Positions 8,591 to 17,370 are shown, numbered from the stretch's first letter. The stretch is 64,000 nt of DNA from Brevundimonas pondensis (GCF_017487345.1 NZ_CP062006.1:2796001-2860000), one strand, 5' to 3'. The notes: generated by a model from the letters alone, not told the origin. Numbers and translations are program-made.

Positions 8591-9418
8591 ATGATGACGA
8601 CGGTCGAGGTTGAGGCGGAGAATCCGCCGCGCTTCGCCGCCCCGGCCCTGCGGGCCGGGACGGTCGCGGGCGTGCGCCTTGACCTTGCCGCCGTGCTGCT
8701 GGCCGCCGCGTGCCTGTCAGCCAGCCCCGCGACGGCGCAACTGCGCTCCAACGCCCAGGCGGAGCAGAGCCGCGCCATCCGCGACCAGTCGGTCACCCGC
8801 ACCGTGCCGCCGCCCGCTCGATATGTCTCCGAAGCGGGCCAGGGCTTCGTGCTGGATCGAGCAGGGTCCCTGACCTTGCTGCGCTTCGATCGCTCGACCG
8901 AGACATGGGCCTTGCGCCCTTCGTCGGCGCCGCGTGGGGACACCATCTACCGCAACGATGCGGGCGAGCAGGTCCTGCGCGTCACGCCCAGCGGCGGCAT
9001 CACCGTCTACACCACGCGCAATCCCGGCGGTTCGCCCGTTTCGGTGGCCGGCCCCGCCGTCAGCCTGGCGCCGACCAATCTCGGCCCGGTGCAGATGTTC
9101 AATCTGATGACCCGCCGCAGCGGCCTGGTCAGCGACGCCATGGGTCGCCTGGTCCGGATCAACGTCTTCGGCGAGGAATCAGAGGCCCTGTGCATCGAGG
9201 CCCTGATCGTCACCACCGACGCCGTGGTCCGCATCGCCCGCTCGCCCAGCGCCCGTCCCTTCCTGGATCGCCTGCGCAGCATCACCATTGTCGAAGGATC
9301 GCGTTCGTCCGTCAGCTACTCGGGCGGCGACCTGCGCGTCGTGGTCGATCCCAAACGCGGCATCGCCGGCCGCCCCTCCTCGGCCCGCGTCATCCGCGCG
9401 GTGATCCCGCAGGACTGA
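8591..9418 (+). CDS. Exported protein of unknown function (possibly DUF4908)
   Basis: A 275-residue frame with a clear Sec signal peptide: RLDLAAVLLAAACLSASPATAQ, with likely cleavage after ATA or TAQ. An in-frame GTG at 8672 would place this signal right at the N-terminus and may be the true start. The ATG at 8591 adds about 27 residues before it and has no obvious ribosome-binding site. The mature part is beta-rich, with RFDRSTETWALRP near its start and a conserved-looking CIEALIVTTDAVVRIARSP near the C-terminus. From memory it resembles DUF4908 proteins of Caulobacter and Brevundimonas; I could not check this. It is presumably periplasmic. It lies 48 bases after phbB, but no link to PHB metabolism is evident. 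Confidence 0.75.
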   Translation: MMTTVEVEAENPPRFAAPALRAGTVAGVRLDLAAVLLAAACLSASPATAQLRSNAQAEQSRAIRDQSVTRTVPPPARYVSEAGQGFVLDRAGSLTLLRFDRSTETWALRPSSAPRGDTIYRNDAGEQVLRVTPSGGITVYTTRNPGGSPVSVAGPAVSLAPTNLGPVQMFNLMTRRSGLVSDAMGRLVRINVFGEESEALCIEALIVTTDAVVRIARSPSARPFLDRLRSITIVEGSRSSVSYSGGDLRVVVDPKRGIAGRPSSARVIRAVIPQD

Positions 9419-9517
9419 CGGCCGGAAACGGACCGGGCGAGCGTCCGCAATTGCCCGGCCGTGGACATTCCCGCGTCGCGCGACCAAGCTCCGGCTTCCT
9501 CAACGGCGAAGACTTCA

Positions 9518-9829
9518 ATGGCCAACGATTTTCCTCACGGCGTCGTCCATGAAGCGGGCGCGGATCTTCAGGCGGCCTTGCGGGCGGATCCTGCGATCTT
9601 CGACCTGTGGAAGGCCCTGACGCCGCTGGGACGCAACGAGTTCATCTGCTGGGTCGAGGACGCCAAGCAGGCCCAGACGCGTCAGCGCCGCATTGAACGC
9701 ACCGTCGAGGAACTGCTGGAGGGCAAGAAACGCCCCTGCTGCTGGGTCGGCTGCATCCACCGCACCGACAAGGCGCCTAGCCCCTGGCAACAGGCCGTCC
9801 TGATCGACGGCAAGGCGAAGGACCGCTGA
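9518..9829 (+). CDS. YdeI/OmdA-like small protein
   Basis: A 103-residue soluble protein. The segment LWKALTPLGRNEFICWVEDA, followed by TRQRRIERTVEELLEGKK, resembles the C-terminal OmdA domain of YdeI-type proteins, linked by name to bacteriocin protection, in which a W-ALTP---R-E---W---A pattern precedes an Arg-rich helix. Unlike most members it has a CCWVGCIHR stretch with three Cys and a His, which could bind a metal. The ATG at 9518 is preferred; a GTG at 9461 would add 19 unconvincing residues. The family's biochemical role is not established. It lies alone between the exported protein gene and the AT-richer patch. Confidence 0.7.
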   Translation: MANDFPHGVVHEAGADLQAALRADPAIFDLWKALTPLGRNEFICWVEDAKQAQTRQRRIERTVEELLEGKKRPCCWVGCIHRTDKAPSPWQQAVLIDGKAKDR

Positions 9830-9942
9830 TCCCCCCTGGCACGGCCACGATCTACCGCCTCAAATTCATATAACGTGGTTGCATGAACTTGCGGAAATAT
9901 GCTCTTCTCGAAAGTCCTGACAAATAGAGAGGAGCATTTTTG

Positions 9943-10140
9943 ATGACTTCACGTCGCGCTTCAGTAAGAAAATTGTCGTTGATGGCGTTCATCTTCGCAG
10001 TAACGAACATAGTTTTCGTCCCAACAGCTTCAGCGAACGGCTGCATGTTGGACAATGGATGTTTCTTTGTATCGTCCGATAATGGCGGCTACTGGGTCTG
10101 TTCCGACCCGGCGATCTATATGATGTGCGAAGAGCCGTGA
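9943..10140 (+). CDS. Small exported four-cysteine peptide, unknown
   Basis: A 65-codon gene with a strong ribosome-binding site (GAGAGGAG at 9927-9934, 8 bases before the ATG). Residues 1-31 form a typical Sec signal: basic start (TSRRASVRK), hydrophobic core (LSLMAFIFAVTNIVFV) and an AxA cleavage site (ASA, 29-31). The predicted mature peptide has only 34 residues and contains Cys34, Cys40, Cys53 and Cys62, enough for two disulfides, plus an acidic C-terminus. Base composition and codon use are clearly more AT-rich than in neighbouring genes, which suggests recent acquisition. A symmetrical hairpin follows the stop. I know no homologue. It could be a secreted peptide, a periplasmic modulator or a fast-evolving orphan. 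Confidence 0.65.
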   Translation: MTSRRASVRKLSLMAFIFAVTNIVFVPTASANGCMLDNGCFFVSSDNGGYWVCSDPAIYMMCEEP

Positions 10141-10147
10141 GGCCCGC

Positions 10148-10173
10148 GGCCCCATCTACGATTCGATGGGGCC
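10148..10173. terminator. Bidirectional hairpin between the Cys peptide gene and gloB
   Basis: Perfect 9-bp inverted repeat GGCCCCATC (10148-10156) and GATGGGGCC (10165-10173) with an 8-base loop. It lies between two convergent stop codons, at 10140 and 10211. No T-run follows, but its position and symmetry suit a shared terminator. Confidence 0.6.
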
Positions 10174-10210
10174 ATACGCCCTTGATCTCGCCTGTCGCCC
10201 AAGGACACGC

Positions 10211-10939
10211 CTAGCCCCTGAACCCGTCCTTGGCGGCGCGGCGGGCGGCGAAGTCGGCGGCGTCAACAGCGCGCAGGAAGGGGTTGAAGCGGCGCTCAAC
10301 GCCGACGCTGGTCGGCACTGTCGGCTGCCCCCGCTCGCGGGCGGCGAAGACGGCTTCGGCATGGGCCTGCATCTCTGGCCGATCGTCCACACTGAGGGCG
10401 AAGCGAGCATTGGACGCCGTGTATTCGTGAGCGCAGTAGAGGGTGGTGGTTTCCGGCCAGGCGGCGATGCGGCTGAGGCTGTCCCACATCTGCTCGGCCG
10501 TACCTTCGAACAGACGACCGCAGCCCAGGGCGAAGATGACGTCGCCGACAAAGGCCAGGTCGTCCCCGCTCGCGCGATAAACCAGATGGCCCAGGGTATG
10601 GCCGGGCGACAGCACCGCCTCGAACACGGTCTCGCCCAGGCGAACCACGTCGCCGTCGCCCACGACGCGATCCAGCGGCGCGGCGCGGCGGACTTCTTCG
10701 GGGCCGATGATTTCGCAGCCCGTCTCCGCCTTAAGCCGTTCGTTGCCGCCGGTGTGATCGGGATGCCAGTGGGTGTTAAGGATCAGGTCCAGCCGGCCCC
10801 AGCCCGAGGTCTCGATCTCGGCCAGGATGGCCTCGGCGTCCGGCGTGTCCACAGTGGCGACCAGGCCGGTCGCCTCGTCGCGGATCAGGAAGCCGTAGTT
10901 GTCGGACAGGCAGGCGAACTGGCGCACGGTCAGGGTCAT
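10211..10939 (-). CDS. gloB: Hydroxyacylglutathione hydrolase (glyoxalase II)
   Basis: A 242-residue metallo-beta-lactamase-fold thioesterase that hydrolyses S-D-lactoylglutathione to D-lactate and glutathione in methylglyoxal detoxification. The metal motif THWHPDH is at 56-62. Further ligands lie in SPGHTLGH, FVGDVIF and CAHEYT, which is the standard glyoxalase II set for two metals (Zn, Fe or Mn). The C-terminal part with RRFNPFLR is the family's substrate-binding region. Length is slightly under the usual 250-260. It is divergent from the methyltransferase gene at 11093. From memory, that pairing is common in alphaproteobacteria. Confidence 0.94.
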   Translation of the reverse strand: MTLTVRQFACLSDNYGFLIRDEATGLVATVDTPDAEAILAEIETSGWGRLDLILNTHWHPDHTGGNERLKAETGCEIIGPEEVRRAAPLDRVVGDGDVVRLGETVFEAVLSPGHTLGHLVYRASGDDLAFVGDVIFALGCGRLFEGTAEQMWDSLSRIAAWPETTTLYCAHEYTASNARFALSVDDRPEMQAHAEAVFAARERGQPTVPTSVGVERRFNPFLRAVDAADFAARRAAKDGFRG

Positions 10940-11002
10940 ACGGGCATTCTAGCAGGCAAGCGCGCGGCGCGCGCCCATCAACCGGCTGCGCCCAAAGCCA
11001 AA

Positions 11003-11040
11003 GCACTGGGTCCCCGCTTCCGCGGGGGGGATGAGCGGAT
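11003..11040. repeat. Short palindromic intergenic repeat (IPAKAGIQ type)
   Basis: Between gloB and the methyltransferase gene lies a stem CCCCGC (11012-11017) and GCGGGG (11022-11027) with loop TTCC. It is flanked by the motif ACTGGGT on the left and GATGAGCGG on the right. Read on the minus strand it translates to IPPAEAGTQCFGFG. That resembles the IPAKAGIQ-like peptide which marks a widespread alphaproteobacterial palindromic repeat. Copy number cannot be judged from one window. Confidence 0.55.
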
Positions 11041-11092
11041 TGGTTGGAGCGGAAGGGCCGACATTCATCGCGATTTCGGCCATAATGCCCTC

Positions 11093-11863
11093 ATGCGGCG
11101 CAGCATCGACGATCTTCGCACCTTCTACGGCGAGCCGACCGGCGCGCTGGTGCGGCGCGTCCTGGCGCGACGGCTTGACGACGCCTGGGGCGAGGCTGAG
11201 GGCTGCGATGTCCTGGGCCTGGGCTACGTCACGCCCTGGCTGGACGGATTCGTCGGGGCGCGGCGCGTCATCGCCGCCATGCCGGGCGGACAGGGCGCCG
11301 AACAGTGGGCCACGGCCGGGCGCAACCGCACGCTGCTGGTCGATGAAAAACGCCTGCCCTTCTCCGCCGGCGCCTTTGACCGAATCCTGCTGGTCCATGC
11401 GCTGGAAGAGGCCGACGATCCGCGCGCCCTGCTGACCGAGGCGGTGCGGGCCCTGGCCCCCGCCGGCCGCATCATCCTGGCTACGGCGGCGCGCGGCGGG
11501 ATGTGGGCGCGGGCCGAGACCACCCCCTTCGGCCACGGTCGTCCCTTCACGCGCGGCCAGTTGGAGCGGCTGGTCCGCGAGGTGGGACTGGAGCCCGCCG
11601 CCTGGTCGCAAGCCCTCTATGTGCCGCCGTGGCGGCCCCTGCTGCCCATGGCCGAAGGCGTCGAGCAGGTGGGCCGCTGGGTGTTTCCGGGGGCAGCGGG
11701 CCTGATCATGCTGGAGGCCACGCGGCAGTCCTACGCCCGCATCCGACCTCAGGGCCTGGCCCAGACGGTGCTGGCGGGACGGCCCGCCCTGACCCCCTCG
11801 CCCGCCTCGCGTGACCATGGGCCGCCCGCCCATGCTCTGGTCGGCGAGCGCAAACGGCCTTAA
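11093..11863 (+). CDS. Class I SAM-dependent methyltransferase
   Basis: A 256-residue protein with a methyltransferase fold. A degenerate motif I (DVLGLGYVTPWLDGF) is followed by DEKRLPFSAGAFDRILLVHALEE, the usual motif II/III region of type 11 methyltransferases, then APAGRIILATAARGGMWARAE. The C-terminal part, with PFGHGRPFTRGQLERLV, matches a group that is usually encoded next to gloB in alphaproteobacteria; its substrate is not known to me. The start at 11093 is preferred. The frame stays open far upstream (to about 10166), but that part is antisense to gloB and is rejected. It is followed directly by the phosphatase gene. Confidence 0.85.
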   Translation: MRRSIDDLRTFYGEPTGALVRRVLARRLDDAWGEAEGCDVLGLGYVTPWLDGFVGARRVIAAMPGGQGAEQWATAGRNRTLLVDEKRLPFSAGAFDRILLVHALEEADDPRALLTEAVRALAPAGRIILATAARGGMWARAETTPFGHGRPFTRGQLERLVREVGLEPAAWSQALYVPPWRPLLPMAEGVEQVGRWVFPGAAGLIMLEATRQSYARIRPQGLAQTVLAGRPALTPSPASRDHGPPAHALVGERKRP

Positions 11864-11873
11864 GGCGAGCCCC

Positions 11874-12371
11874 ATGCAGCGACTGATCATCATGCGTCAC
11901 GCCCAGGCCGAAAAGAGCGCGCCCGGCGGCGACGTCGACCGCCCCCTGTCCAAGCATGGACGCGCCGACGCCCTGGCCATGGGCCGCGCCCTGGCCGAGC
12001 GCGGCCTGCGCCCCGACACCGCCCTGGTGTCCGCAGCCCGGCGCACGCATCAGACCTGGGACGCGGTCAGCGAGGCCATGGGCGACGTCGAGGTGCATCT
12101 GTCGCCCACCCTCTACAACGCCTCAGCGGATGTGCTGCGCCGCGCGGTCGAGGCCGCCGAGGACACGGCGGGTTGCCTGCTGCTGATCGCGCATAATCCC
12201 GGCGTGCATCAGCTGGCGGTCGAATACCTGATCGAGAGCGCCGCATCGCCAGGCGTGCTGGACAAGATGAGCGGCGGCTTCCCCACCGGCGCGGCGGCCA
12301 TCTTCACCGTCGACGTCGCGGGGCGCCCGTCCTACGAAGGCTGGCTGACGCCGCACGATCTGGAAAAATGA
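11874..12371 (+). CDS. SixA-like histidine phosphatase
   Basis: A 165-residue member of the histidine phosphatase superfamily. It begins MQRLIIMRHAQAEKS, the RHG-type motif with the catalytic His at position 9. The second catalytic His lies in LLIAHNPGVHQLA, and SAARRTHQT supplies the phosphate-binding Arg. Short, single-domain members of this kind are SixA-like: in E. coli, SixA removes phosphate from a histidine phosphotransfer domain. The target here is unknown, though two hybrid kinases lie in the same window. The start at 11874 has AAGGCGAG upstream. It overlaps the next gene by 4 bases, so translational coupling with DUF952 and pyrD is likely. Confidence 0.87.
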   Translation: MQRLIIMRHAQAEKSAPGGDVDRPLSKHGRADALAMGRALAERGLRPDTALVSAARRTHQTWDAVSEAMGDVEVHLSPTLYNASADVLRRAVEAAEDTAGCLLLIAHNPGVHQLAVEYLIESAASPGVLDKMSGGFPTGAAAIFTVDVAGRPSYEGWLTPHDLEK

Positions 12372-12724
12372 CCGACGCCCTGCCGACCACGGCCTTCAAG
12401 ATCCTGAGCCGCGCCGACTGGCGGGCAAGCCTGGCCGAAGGCGCCTATGACGGCTCGCCCGTCGATCACGCCGACGGCTACATCCACCTGTCCGCCGCCG
12501 ACCAGTTGGCCGTGACCGCCGCCAAGCATTACGCGGGTCAGAGCGACCTGATGCTGATCGAGGTCGATCTGGATGCGCTGGGCGAAACCCTGGTCTGGGA
12601 GCCGTCACGTGGCGGCGCCCTGTTTCCCCATATCTACGGCCCCCTGCCCGTCGCGGCCACACGAGGCGCGCGCGCCCTGTCGGTGACGGACGGCGGCGAC
12701 ATGATCCTGAGCGAGCTTCCATGA
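12368..12724 (+). CDS. DUF952 family protein
   Basis: A 118-residue soluble protein matching DUF952. It begins AFKILSRADWRASLAEG, then has YIHLSAADQLAVTAAKHY, LMLIEVDLDALG and LFPHIYGPLPV, all family signatures. DUF952 proteins have an ADP-ribosyltransferase-like fold, but I know of no established activity. The start and stop codons overlap the neighbouring genes by 4 bases on both sides, so the phosphatase, DUF952 and pyrD genes form a tightly coupled operon. Confidence 0.88.
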   Translation: MTDALPTTAFKILSRADWRASLAEGAYDGSPVDHADGYIHLSAADQLAVTAAKHYAGQSDLMLIEVDLDALGETLVWEPSRGGALFPHIYGPLPVAATRGARALSVTDGGDMILSELP

Positions 12725-13758
12725 GCCTGACTGACCTCGGCGCCGTCATCCTGCGCCAGATGGACCCCGAGACCGCGCACCGGCTGGCCATCCGCGCCCT
12801 GCAGATCGCGCCCCTGCCCGCGCCCGGCGCCGACGATCCGATCCTGAAGACCCGCATCGCGGGCCTTGAGATGTCCAACCCGGTCGGTCTGGCCGCGGGG
12901 CTCGACAAGAACGGCGAGGCGCTGGACGGCCTGTCGCGTCTGGGTTTCGGCGCCGTGGAATGCGGCTCGGTCACGCCGCGCGCCCAACCCGGCAACCCCA
13001 GGCCGCGCCTGTTCCGCCTGTCGGAAGACCGGGCGATCATCAATCGCATGGGCTTCAACAACGAGGGGCTGGAGCCCTTCGCCGCCCGACTGGCGCGCCG
13101 ACCGAAACGCACCGCCATCGGCGCCAACCTGGGGGCCAACAAGGACACCGAGGACAAGGCGGCCGACTATGTCGCCGGCCTGAAGCGTCTGGCGGGCCTG
13201 GCCGACTATTTCACCATCAACATCTCCTCGCCCAATACGCCGGGCCTGCGCGCGCTTCAGGGCCGCGAGGCGCTGGACGACCTGCTGGGCCGCATCAACG
13301 AAGCCCGCCCTTCCGACGGCGCCCCGATCTTCCTGAAGATCGCGCCGGACCTGATCGGCGAAGAGATCGGCATGATCGTCGAGGCCTCGCTGGCCCACCA
13401 CATCGACGCCCTGATCGTGTCCAACACCACCCTGGAGCGGCCCGCGTCGCTGAAGTCCGGCTTCGCGGGCGAGGCCGGAGGCCTGTCGGGCGCCCCGCTG
13501 AAGCCCTTCGCCCAGAAGGCGCTGGAAGCCGCCGCCGAGGCCGCCGCCGGGCGGCTGCCGCTGATCGCGGTGGGCGGCATCGAGAGCAGCGCCGACGCCT
13601 GGGCCCGCATCCGCGCGGGCGCCTCGGCGGTCCAGGTCTATTCGGCCCTGATCTATAACGGAGCGGGCCTTGTCAGCGCCATCAAGCGCGACCTGGCGGC
13701 CCGTCTGCGCGCCGATGGCTTCGCCACGCTTTCCGAGGCCGTCGGTTCGGGTCGTTGA
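12721..13758 (+). CDS. pyrD: Dihydroorotate dehydrogenase (quinone), class 2
   Basis: A 345-residue class 2 enzyme of pyrimidine synthesis. It oxidises dihydroorotate to orotate with FMN and passes electrons to membrane quinone. Signatures: the N-terminal helix region (residues 1-40) that binds membrane and quinone, GLAAGLDKNGE (56-66), NRMGFNN (108-114), NISSPNTPGLR (167-177) with the catalytic Ser, IVSNTT and AVGGIESS. Length and layout are standard. The start overlaps DUF952 by 4 bases. The hybrid kinase gene follows 66 bases after the stop codon. Confidence 0.96.
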   Translation: MSLTDLGAVILRQMDPETAHRLAIRALQIAPLPAPGADDPILKTRIAGLEMSNPVGLAAGLDKNGEALDGLSRLGFGAVECGSVTPRAQPGNPRPRLFRLSEDRAIINRMGFNNEGLEPFAARLARRPKRTAIGANLGANKDTEDKAADYVAGLKRLAGLADYFTINISSPNTPGLRALQGREALDDLLGRINEARPSDGAPIFLKIAPDLIGEEIGMIVEASLAHHIDALIVSNTTLERPASLKSGFAGEAGGLSGAPLKPFAQKALEAAAEAAAGRLPLIAVGGIESSADAWARIRAGASAVQVYSALIYNGAGLVSAIKRDLAARLRADGFATLSEAVGSGR

Positions 13759-13824
13759 CGGAGCATTAGGGCAAGCGGCCGCATCATCGCTTCGATAGGC
13801 GAATTCGCCTGCTCGGAAGGTCGC

Positions 13825-15732
13825 ATGACGCAAACCGCCGCTGACGCCCCCTCGCTCTGGGCGCCCGCCATCCGCCTGCGCCGCAAGGCGATGCTGCAAC
13901 GCATCGTCATGGGCGCGGCGACCGCCCTGGTGTTCAGCCCCATTCTGGGCTGGCGCTTCAGCGCGACCTGGTTGGCGATCTACACCCTGATCCAGTTTCT
14001 GGAGGCGGAAGTCTTCGCCCCGGTCATCCATGGCAAGATCACCGAACCGAAAGGGTGGCGCGGCGTCTACGGGGATGTCGTGCTGATCCTCAACGCTGGT
14101 TTCTTCGGCCTGATGGCCGTGCCGCTGTGGATAGTCGGCGGGGCTATGGGGGGCGTAGCCGCCTCGGTTCTGCTGTCGGCCGGCATGATCAATTCCGTCA
14201 TCATGTCCGCAGGCTCCATGCGGGTCTTCGCCTGCACGGCCCTGCCCCAGTTGGCGATCTTCGCCCTGACGCCTCTGTTCATGGCCCAGATGGGGGCCTC
14301 ACCGTCGATCGTGACCGCAGTGTCGGTGGCCATCCTCTCCTATACGGTCTTCTGCCTGAACACGCGCCGCCACCTGTTCCGCGCCAACCGCGCCGAGACC
14401 GAGGCCCTGATCGAGGCCGATCGCAAGCGCGCCGAGGCCGAGGCCGCCATGGCCAGCCGCAGCGCCTTCCTGGCCGCCGTCGCTCATGACCTGCGCACCC
14501 CGATCAGCGCTATCCTGACCGGCGCCGACGAGCTGGATCGCGGCGCCAAGCCTGCCTCAGCCCGGCAACAGGTCGCCCTGATCACCGACGCCGGCCTGAT
14601 GATGAAGGACCTGCTCGACGACCTGCTGGACCACGCGCGTTTGGACGCCGGCCGCATGAGCGTGGACAATCGCGACTTCGACCTGCGCCTTCTTCTGTCG
14701 CAGACCGCACGCCTGTGGGCCGGGCCGGTCCGCGCCAAGGGCCTGCGCCTGCGGATGGAGGGCGCGCGCACCCTGCCGCAAATGGTGCGGGGCGACGCCA
14801 TGCGCCTGCGCCAGGTGCTGAACAATCTGATCTCCAACGCCATGAAGTTCACGGACCAGGGCGCGATCACCCTGCGCCTGCAGTCATGGCCGGACGAACA
14901 CGGCGCCCACGTCCTGCTGATCAACATCGAGGATACCGGCCCCGGCATGACCTCGGAGCAGTTGCGACGCCTCTTCACCCCATTTGATCAGACGGCGGAG
15001 GGCGTGGCGGAACGTTACGGCGGCTCGGGCCTGGGCCTGGCCATCAGCCGCGACCTGGTCGAATTGATGGGCGGTCGCCTGACGGTGCGCAGCGCACCGG
15101 GTCAGGGCGCAAGCTTCACCCTGTCCCTGGTTCTGCCGCGCGGTGCGGCGATCGAGGCGCCGCCCGCCAGCCTAGCGCCCGAGGCCCGCATCACCATTAC
15201 TCGCGCCCTGGTCCAGGCCGCGCCCCCGCCGCGCGCGCCGCTTCCCGAAGCCGCCCCCCAATCAGAGCCCGATGCCGTTTCCCAGGCCGAGATCGAGGCG
15301 ACGCCCGCCGAACAGGACCCCGGCGGCGAAGCCGTCCTGCGCATCCTTGTGGTCGACGACCACGCCATCAACCGCCGCGCCATCCAGCTGATCCTTCAAT
15401 CCATCGACTGCGAGATCGCCATGGCCGAGGACGGCCTGGCCGCGTTGGAGGCCTGCGCGAGGGCGCCGTTCGACGTCGTCTTCATGGATGTGCGGATGCC
15501 CGAACTGGACGGACGCGAAACCACCCGACGGCTCCGCGCCAGCGGCGGGATCAACGCCGCGGTCCCGGTCATCGCCGTCACCGCCGATACGGCGCCCGAA
15601 GACATCGCCGCCTGCACCGCCGCCGGCATGAACTACTTCGTGTCCAAGCCCTTGACCCCCGGCTCGCTGCTGGGCGCCCTGTCTCAGGTGCTGAATGAGG
15701 CCGCCGTGGCCGCCGAGAGCGCGGCGGCCTGA
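13825..15732 (+). CDS. Membrane hybrid sensor histidine kinase
   Basis: A 635-residue hybrid kinase. The N-terminal 180 residues contain about five or six hydrophobic segments, probably an integral sensor, with little periplasmic loop. After a charged helix (about 185-212) come HisKA with VAHDLRTPIS (His221), an HATPase with NNLISNAMKFT (Asn338), DTGPGM (370-375) and GGSGLGL (399-405), a Pro/Ala-rich linker (440-500), and a receiver with phospho-acceptor Asp555 (MDVRMPELDG) and Lys608. GGAAGG just upstream supports the start. The domain order resembles the cytoplasmic kinase at 2872 apart from the membrane part. The last 49 bases overlap vsr, which is encoded on the other strand. The signal and partner are unknown. 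Confidence 0.92.
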   Translation: MTQTAADAPSLWAPAIRLRRKAMLQRIVMGAATALVFSPILGWRFSATWLAIYTLIQFLEAEVFAPVIHGKITEPKGWRGVYGDVVLILNAGFFGLMAVPLWIVGGAMGGVAASVLLSAGMINSVIMSAGSMRVFACTALPQLAIFALTPLFMAQMGASPSIVTAVSVAILSYTVFCLNTRRHLFRANRAETEALIEADRKRAEAEAAMASRSAFLAAVAHDLRTPISAILTGADELDRGAKPASARQQVALITDAGLMMKDLLDDLLDHARLDAGRMSVDNRDFDLRLLLSQTARLWAGPVRAKGLRLRMEGARTLPQMVRGDAMRLRQVLNNLISNAMKFTDQGAITLRLQSWPDEHGAHVLLINIEDTGPGMTSEQLRRLFTPFDQTAEGVAERYGGSGLGLAISRDLVELMGGRLTVRSAPGQGASFTLSLVLPRGAAIEAPPASLAPEARITITRALVQAAPPPRAPLPEAAPQSEPDAVSQAEIEATPAEQDPGGEAVLRILVVDDHAINRRAIQLILQSIDCEIAMAEDGLAALEACARAPFDVVFMDVRMPELDGRETTRRLRASGGINAAVPVIAVTADTAPEDIAACTAAGMNYFVSKPLTPGSLLGALSQVLNEAAVAAESAAA

Positions 15733-16139
15733 TCGTCCCGGATCTCGGCCAGCATGGCCTCGGCGAAACCGGGGTCCCTCAGACGACACTCCCAGACCGT
15801 CAGCACCCGCCAGCCCGCGGCGGTCAACGTCGCCGCCACGCTGGCGTCACGCGCGCGGTTGCCTTCGATCTTGGCGAGCCAGTAGACGGCGTTGGCCTTG
15901 GGCTTTCGCGCGCCGCGCGGGCAGTGGTGTCCATGCCAGAAACAACCGTGGACGAAGACGACGACCTTGCGCCCCTTCATCACCACGTCGGGCCGTCCGG
16001 GCAGGCCGCAGCCGCCCAGACGGTAACCGATCCCGGCGGTGCGCAGCATCCGCCGGACCTTCATCTCGGGCGCCGTGTCGCGCCCCTTCACCCGGCGCAT
16101 GACCGCGCTGCGTTTTTCCGGGGTGAAGACATCGGTCAT
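15684..16139 (-). CDS. vsr: Very short patch repair endonuclease Vsr
   Basis: A 151-residue DNA mismatch endonuclease. Vsr nicks 5' of the T in T:G mismatches that arise when 5-methylcytosine deaminates. RSAVMRRVKGRDTAPE opens the protein, LPGRPDVV carries Asp51, and VFVHGCFWHGHHCP carries His69. These are the same positions as the catalytic Asp51 and His69 of E. coli Vsr, and Cys66 and Cys73 match the structural zinc site. It overlaps the 3' end of the hybrid kinase gene tail to tail. Vsr genes usually sit beside a cytosine-C5 methyltransferase (dcm or a restriction-modification enzyme), and none is visible here. Confidence 0.93.
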   Translation of the reverse strand: MTDVFTPEKRSAVMRRVKGRDTAPEMKVRRMLRTAGIGYRLGGCGLPGRPDVVMKGRKVVVFVHGCFWHGHHCPRGARKPKANAVYWLAKIEGNRARDASVAATLTAAGWRVLTVWECRLRDPGFAEAMLAEIRDDQAAALSAATAASFST

Positions 16140-16162
16140 GGATCAGACCATGACAGACGAGA

Positions 16163-16651
<489 letters not shown>

Positions 16652-16800
16652 GGGTGTCTCCGAGGGCTGAAGGGCCCGGGGAATCCGGGCGGCGTTCGAC
16701 TGTCAGATAGAGACGGGAAGAAGGATCGCCAAGCGGGCTTCGTTCCATGCATCCCGCGCCGCGTCTTGCACATGGCTCTTTCGCCCCCGATGATAGGAAC

Positions 16801-17370
16801 ATGACCGCCTTCTCCTCCCTGACCGGGCGTCTTCTGGTGGCCATGCCGGGCATCGACGACGACCGATTCCGCCACGCCGTCATCCTGATCTGCGCCCATG
16901 ACGACGAGCACGCCATGGGCCTGCGGCTGGACCAGCCCGCGCCCGGCGTCACCCTGTCCGAAGTGCTCGAAAAGCTTGATGCGCCTGTCACCGACGCCAT
17001 GTCGGAACGCTCGGTGCTGATCGGCGGGCCGGTCGAACGCGAACGGGGCTTTGTCCTGCACACCGACGACTGGACCAATGACGACGTCACCCTGACTTTC
17101 GGCGAGGGCCTGGCCGTGACCGGCACCCGCGACGCCCTGGCCGCCATGGGCGACCCGGAGGACGGGCCCAAACAGTCCATCCTGTTGCTGGGCTACGCCG
17201 GCTGGGGCGAGGGTCAGCTGGAGGAAGAGCTCAGCGAAAACGTCTGGCTGACCGCCGACGCCGATCCCGAGCTGATCTTCGACGGCGACTATACGACCAA
17301 GTGGGCTCGCGCCCTGGCCGGCCTCGGCGTCGATGCGGCCCGCCTGTCGGCGCAGAGCGGACGGGCCTAG
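16801..17370 (+). CDS. UPF0301 (YqgE/AlgH) family protein
   Basis: A 189-residue protein of the UPF0301 family. It begins SLTGRLLVAMPGIDDDRF, followed by VILICAHDDEHAMGL, then SVLIGGPVERERGFVLHT and a C-terminal LLGYAGWGEGQLEEEL; all are diagnostic. The family includes the Pseudomonas AlgH protein, but its molecular function is not settled. AGGA in TAGGAACATG supports ATG 16801; the frame from 16747 only adds a doubtful extension. The gene converges on a small membrane protein gene and overlaps it by 4 bases. From memory, the Caulobacter UPF0301 gene CC_3395 is also next to pdeA (CC_3396), so the synteny matches. Confidence 0.92.
   Translation: MTAFSSLTGRLLVAMPGIDDDRFRHAVILICAHDDEHAMGLRLDQPAPGVTLSEVLEKLDAPVTDAMSERSVLIGGPVERERGFVLHTDDWTNDDVTLTFGEGLAVTGTRDALAAMGDPEDGPKQSILLLGYAGWGEGQLEEELSENVWLTADADPELIFDGDYTTKWARALAGLGVDAARLSAQSGRA

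Noticed and set aside
10166..11092. Long upstream part of the methyltransferase frame
   Set aside because: This stretch is antisense to gloB. The methyltransferase fold begins only at 11093, so the extension is not coding.
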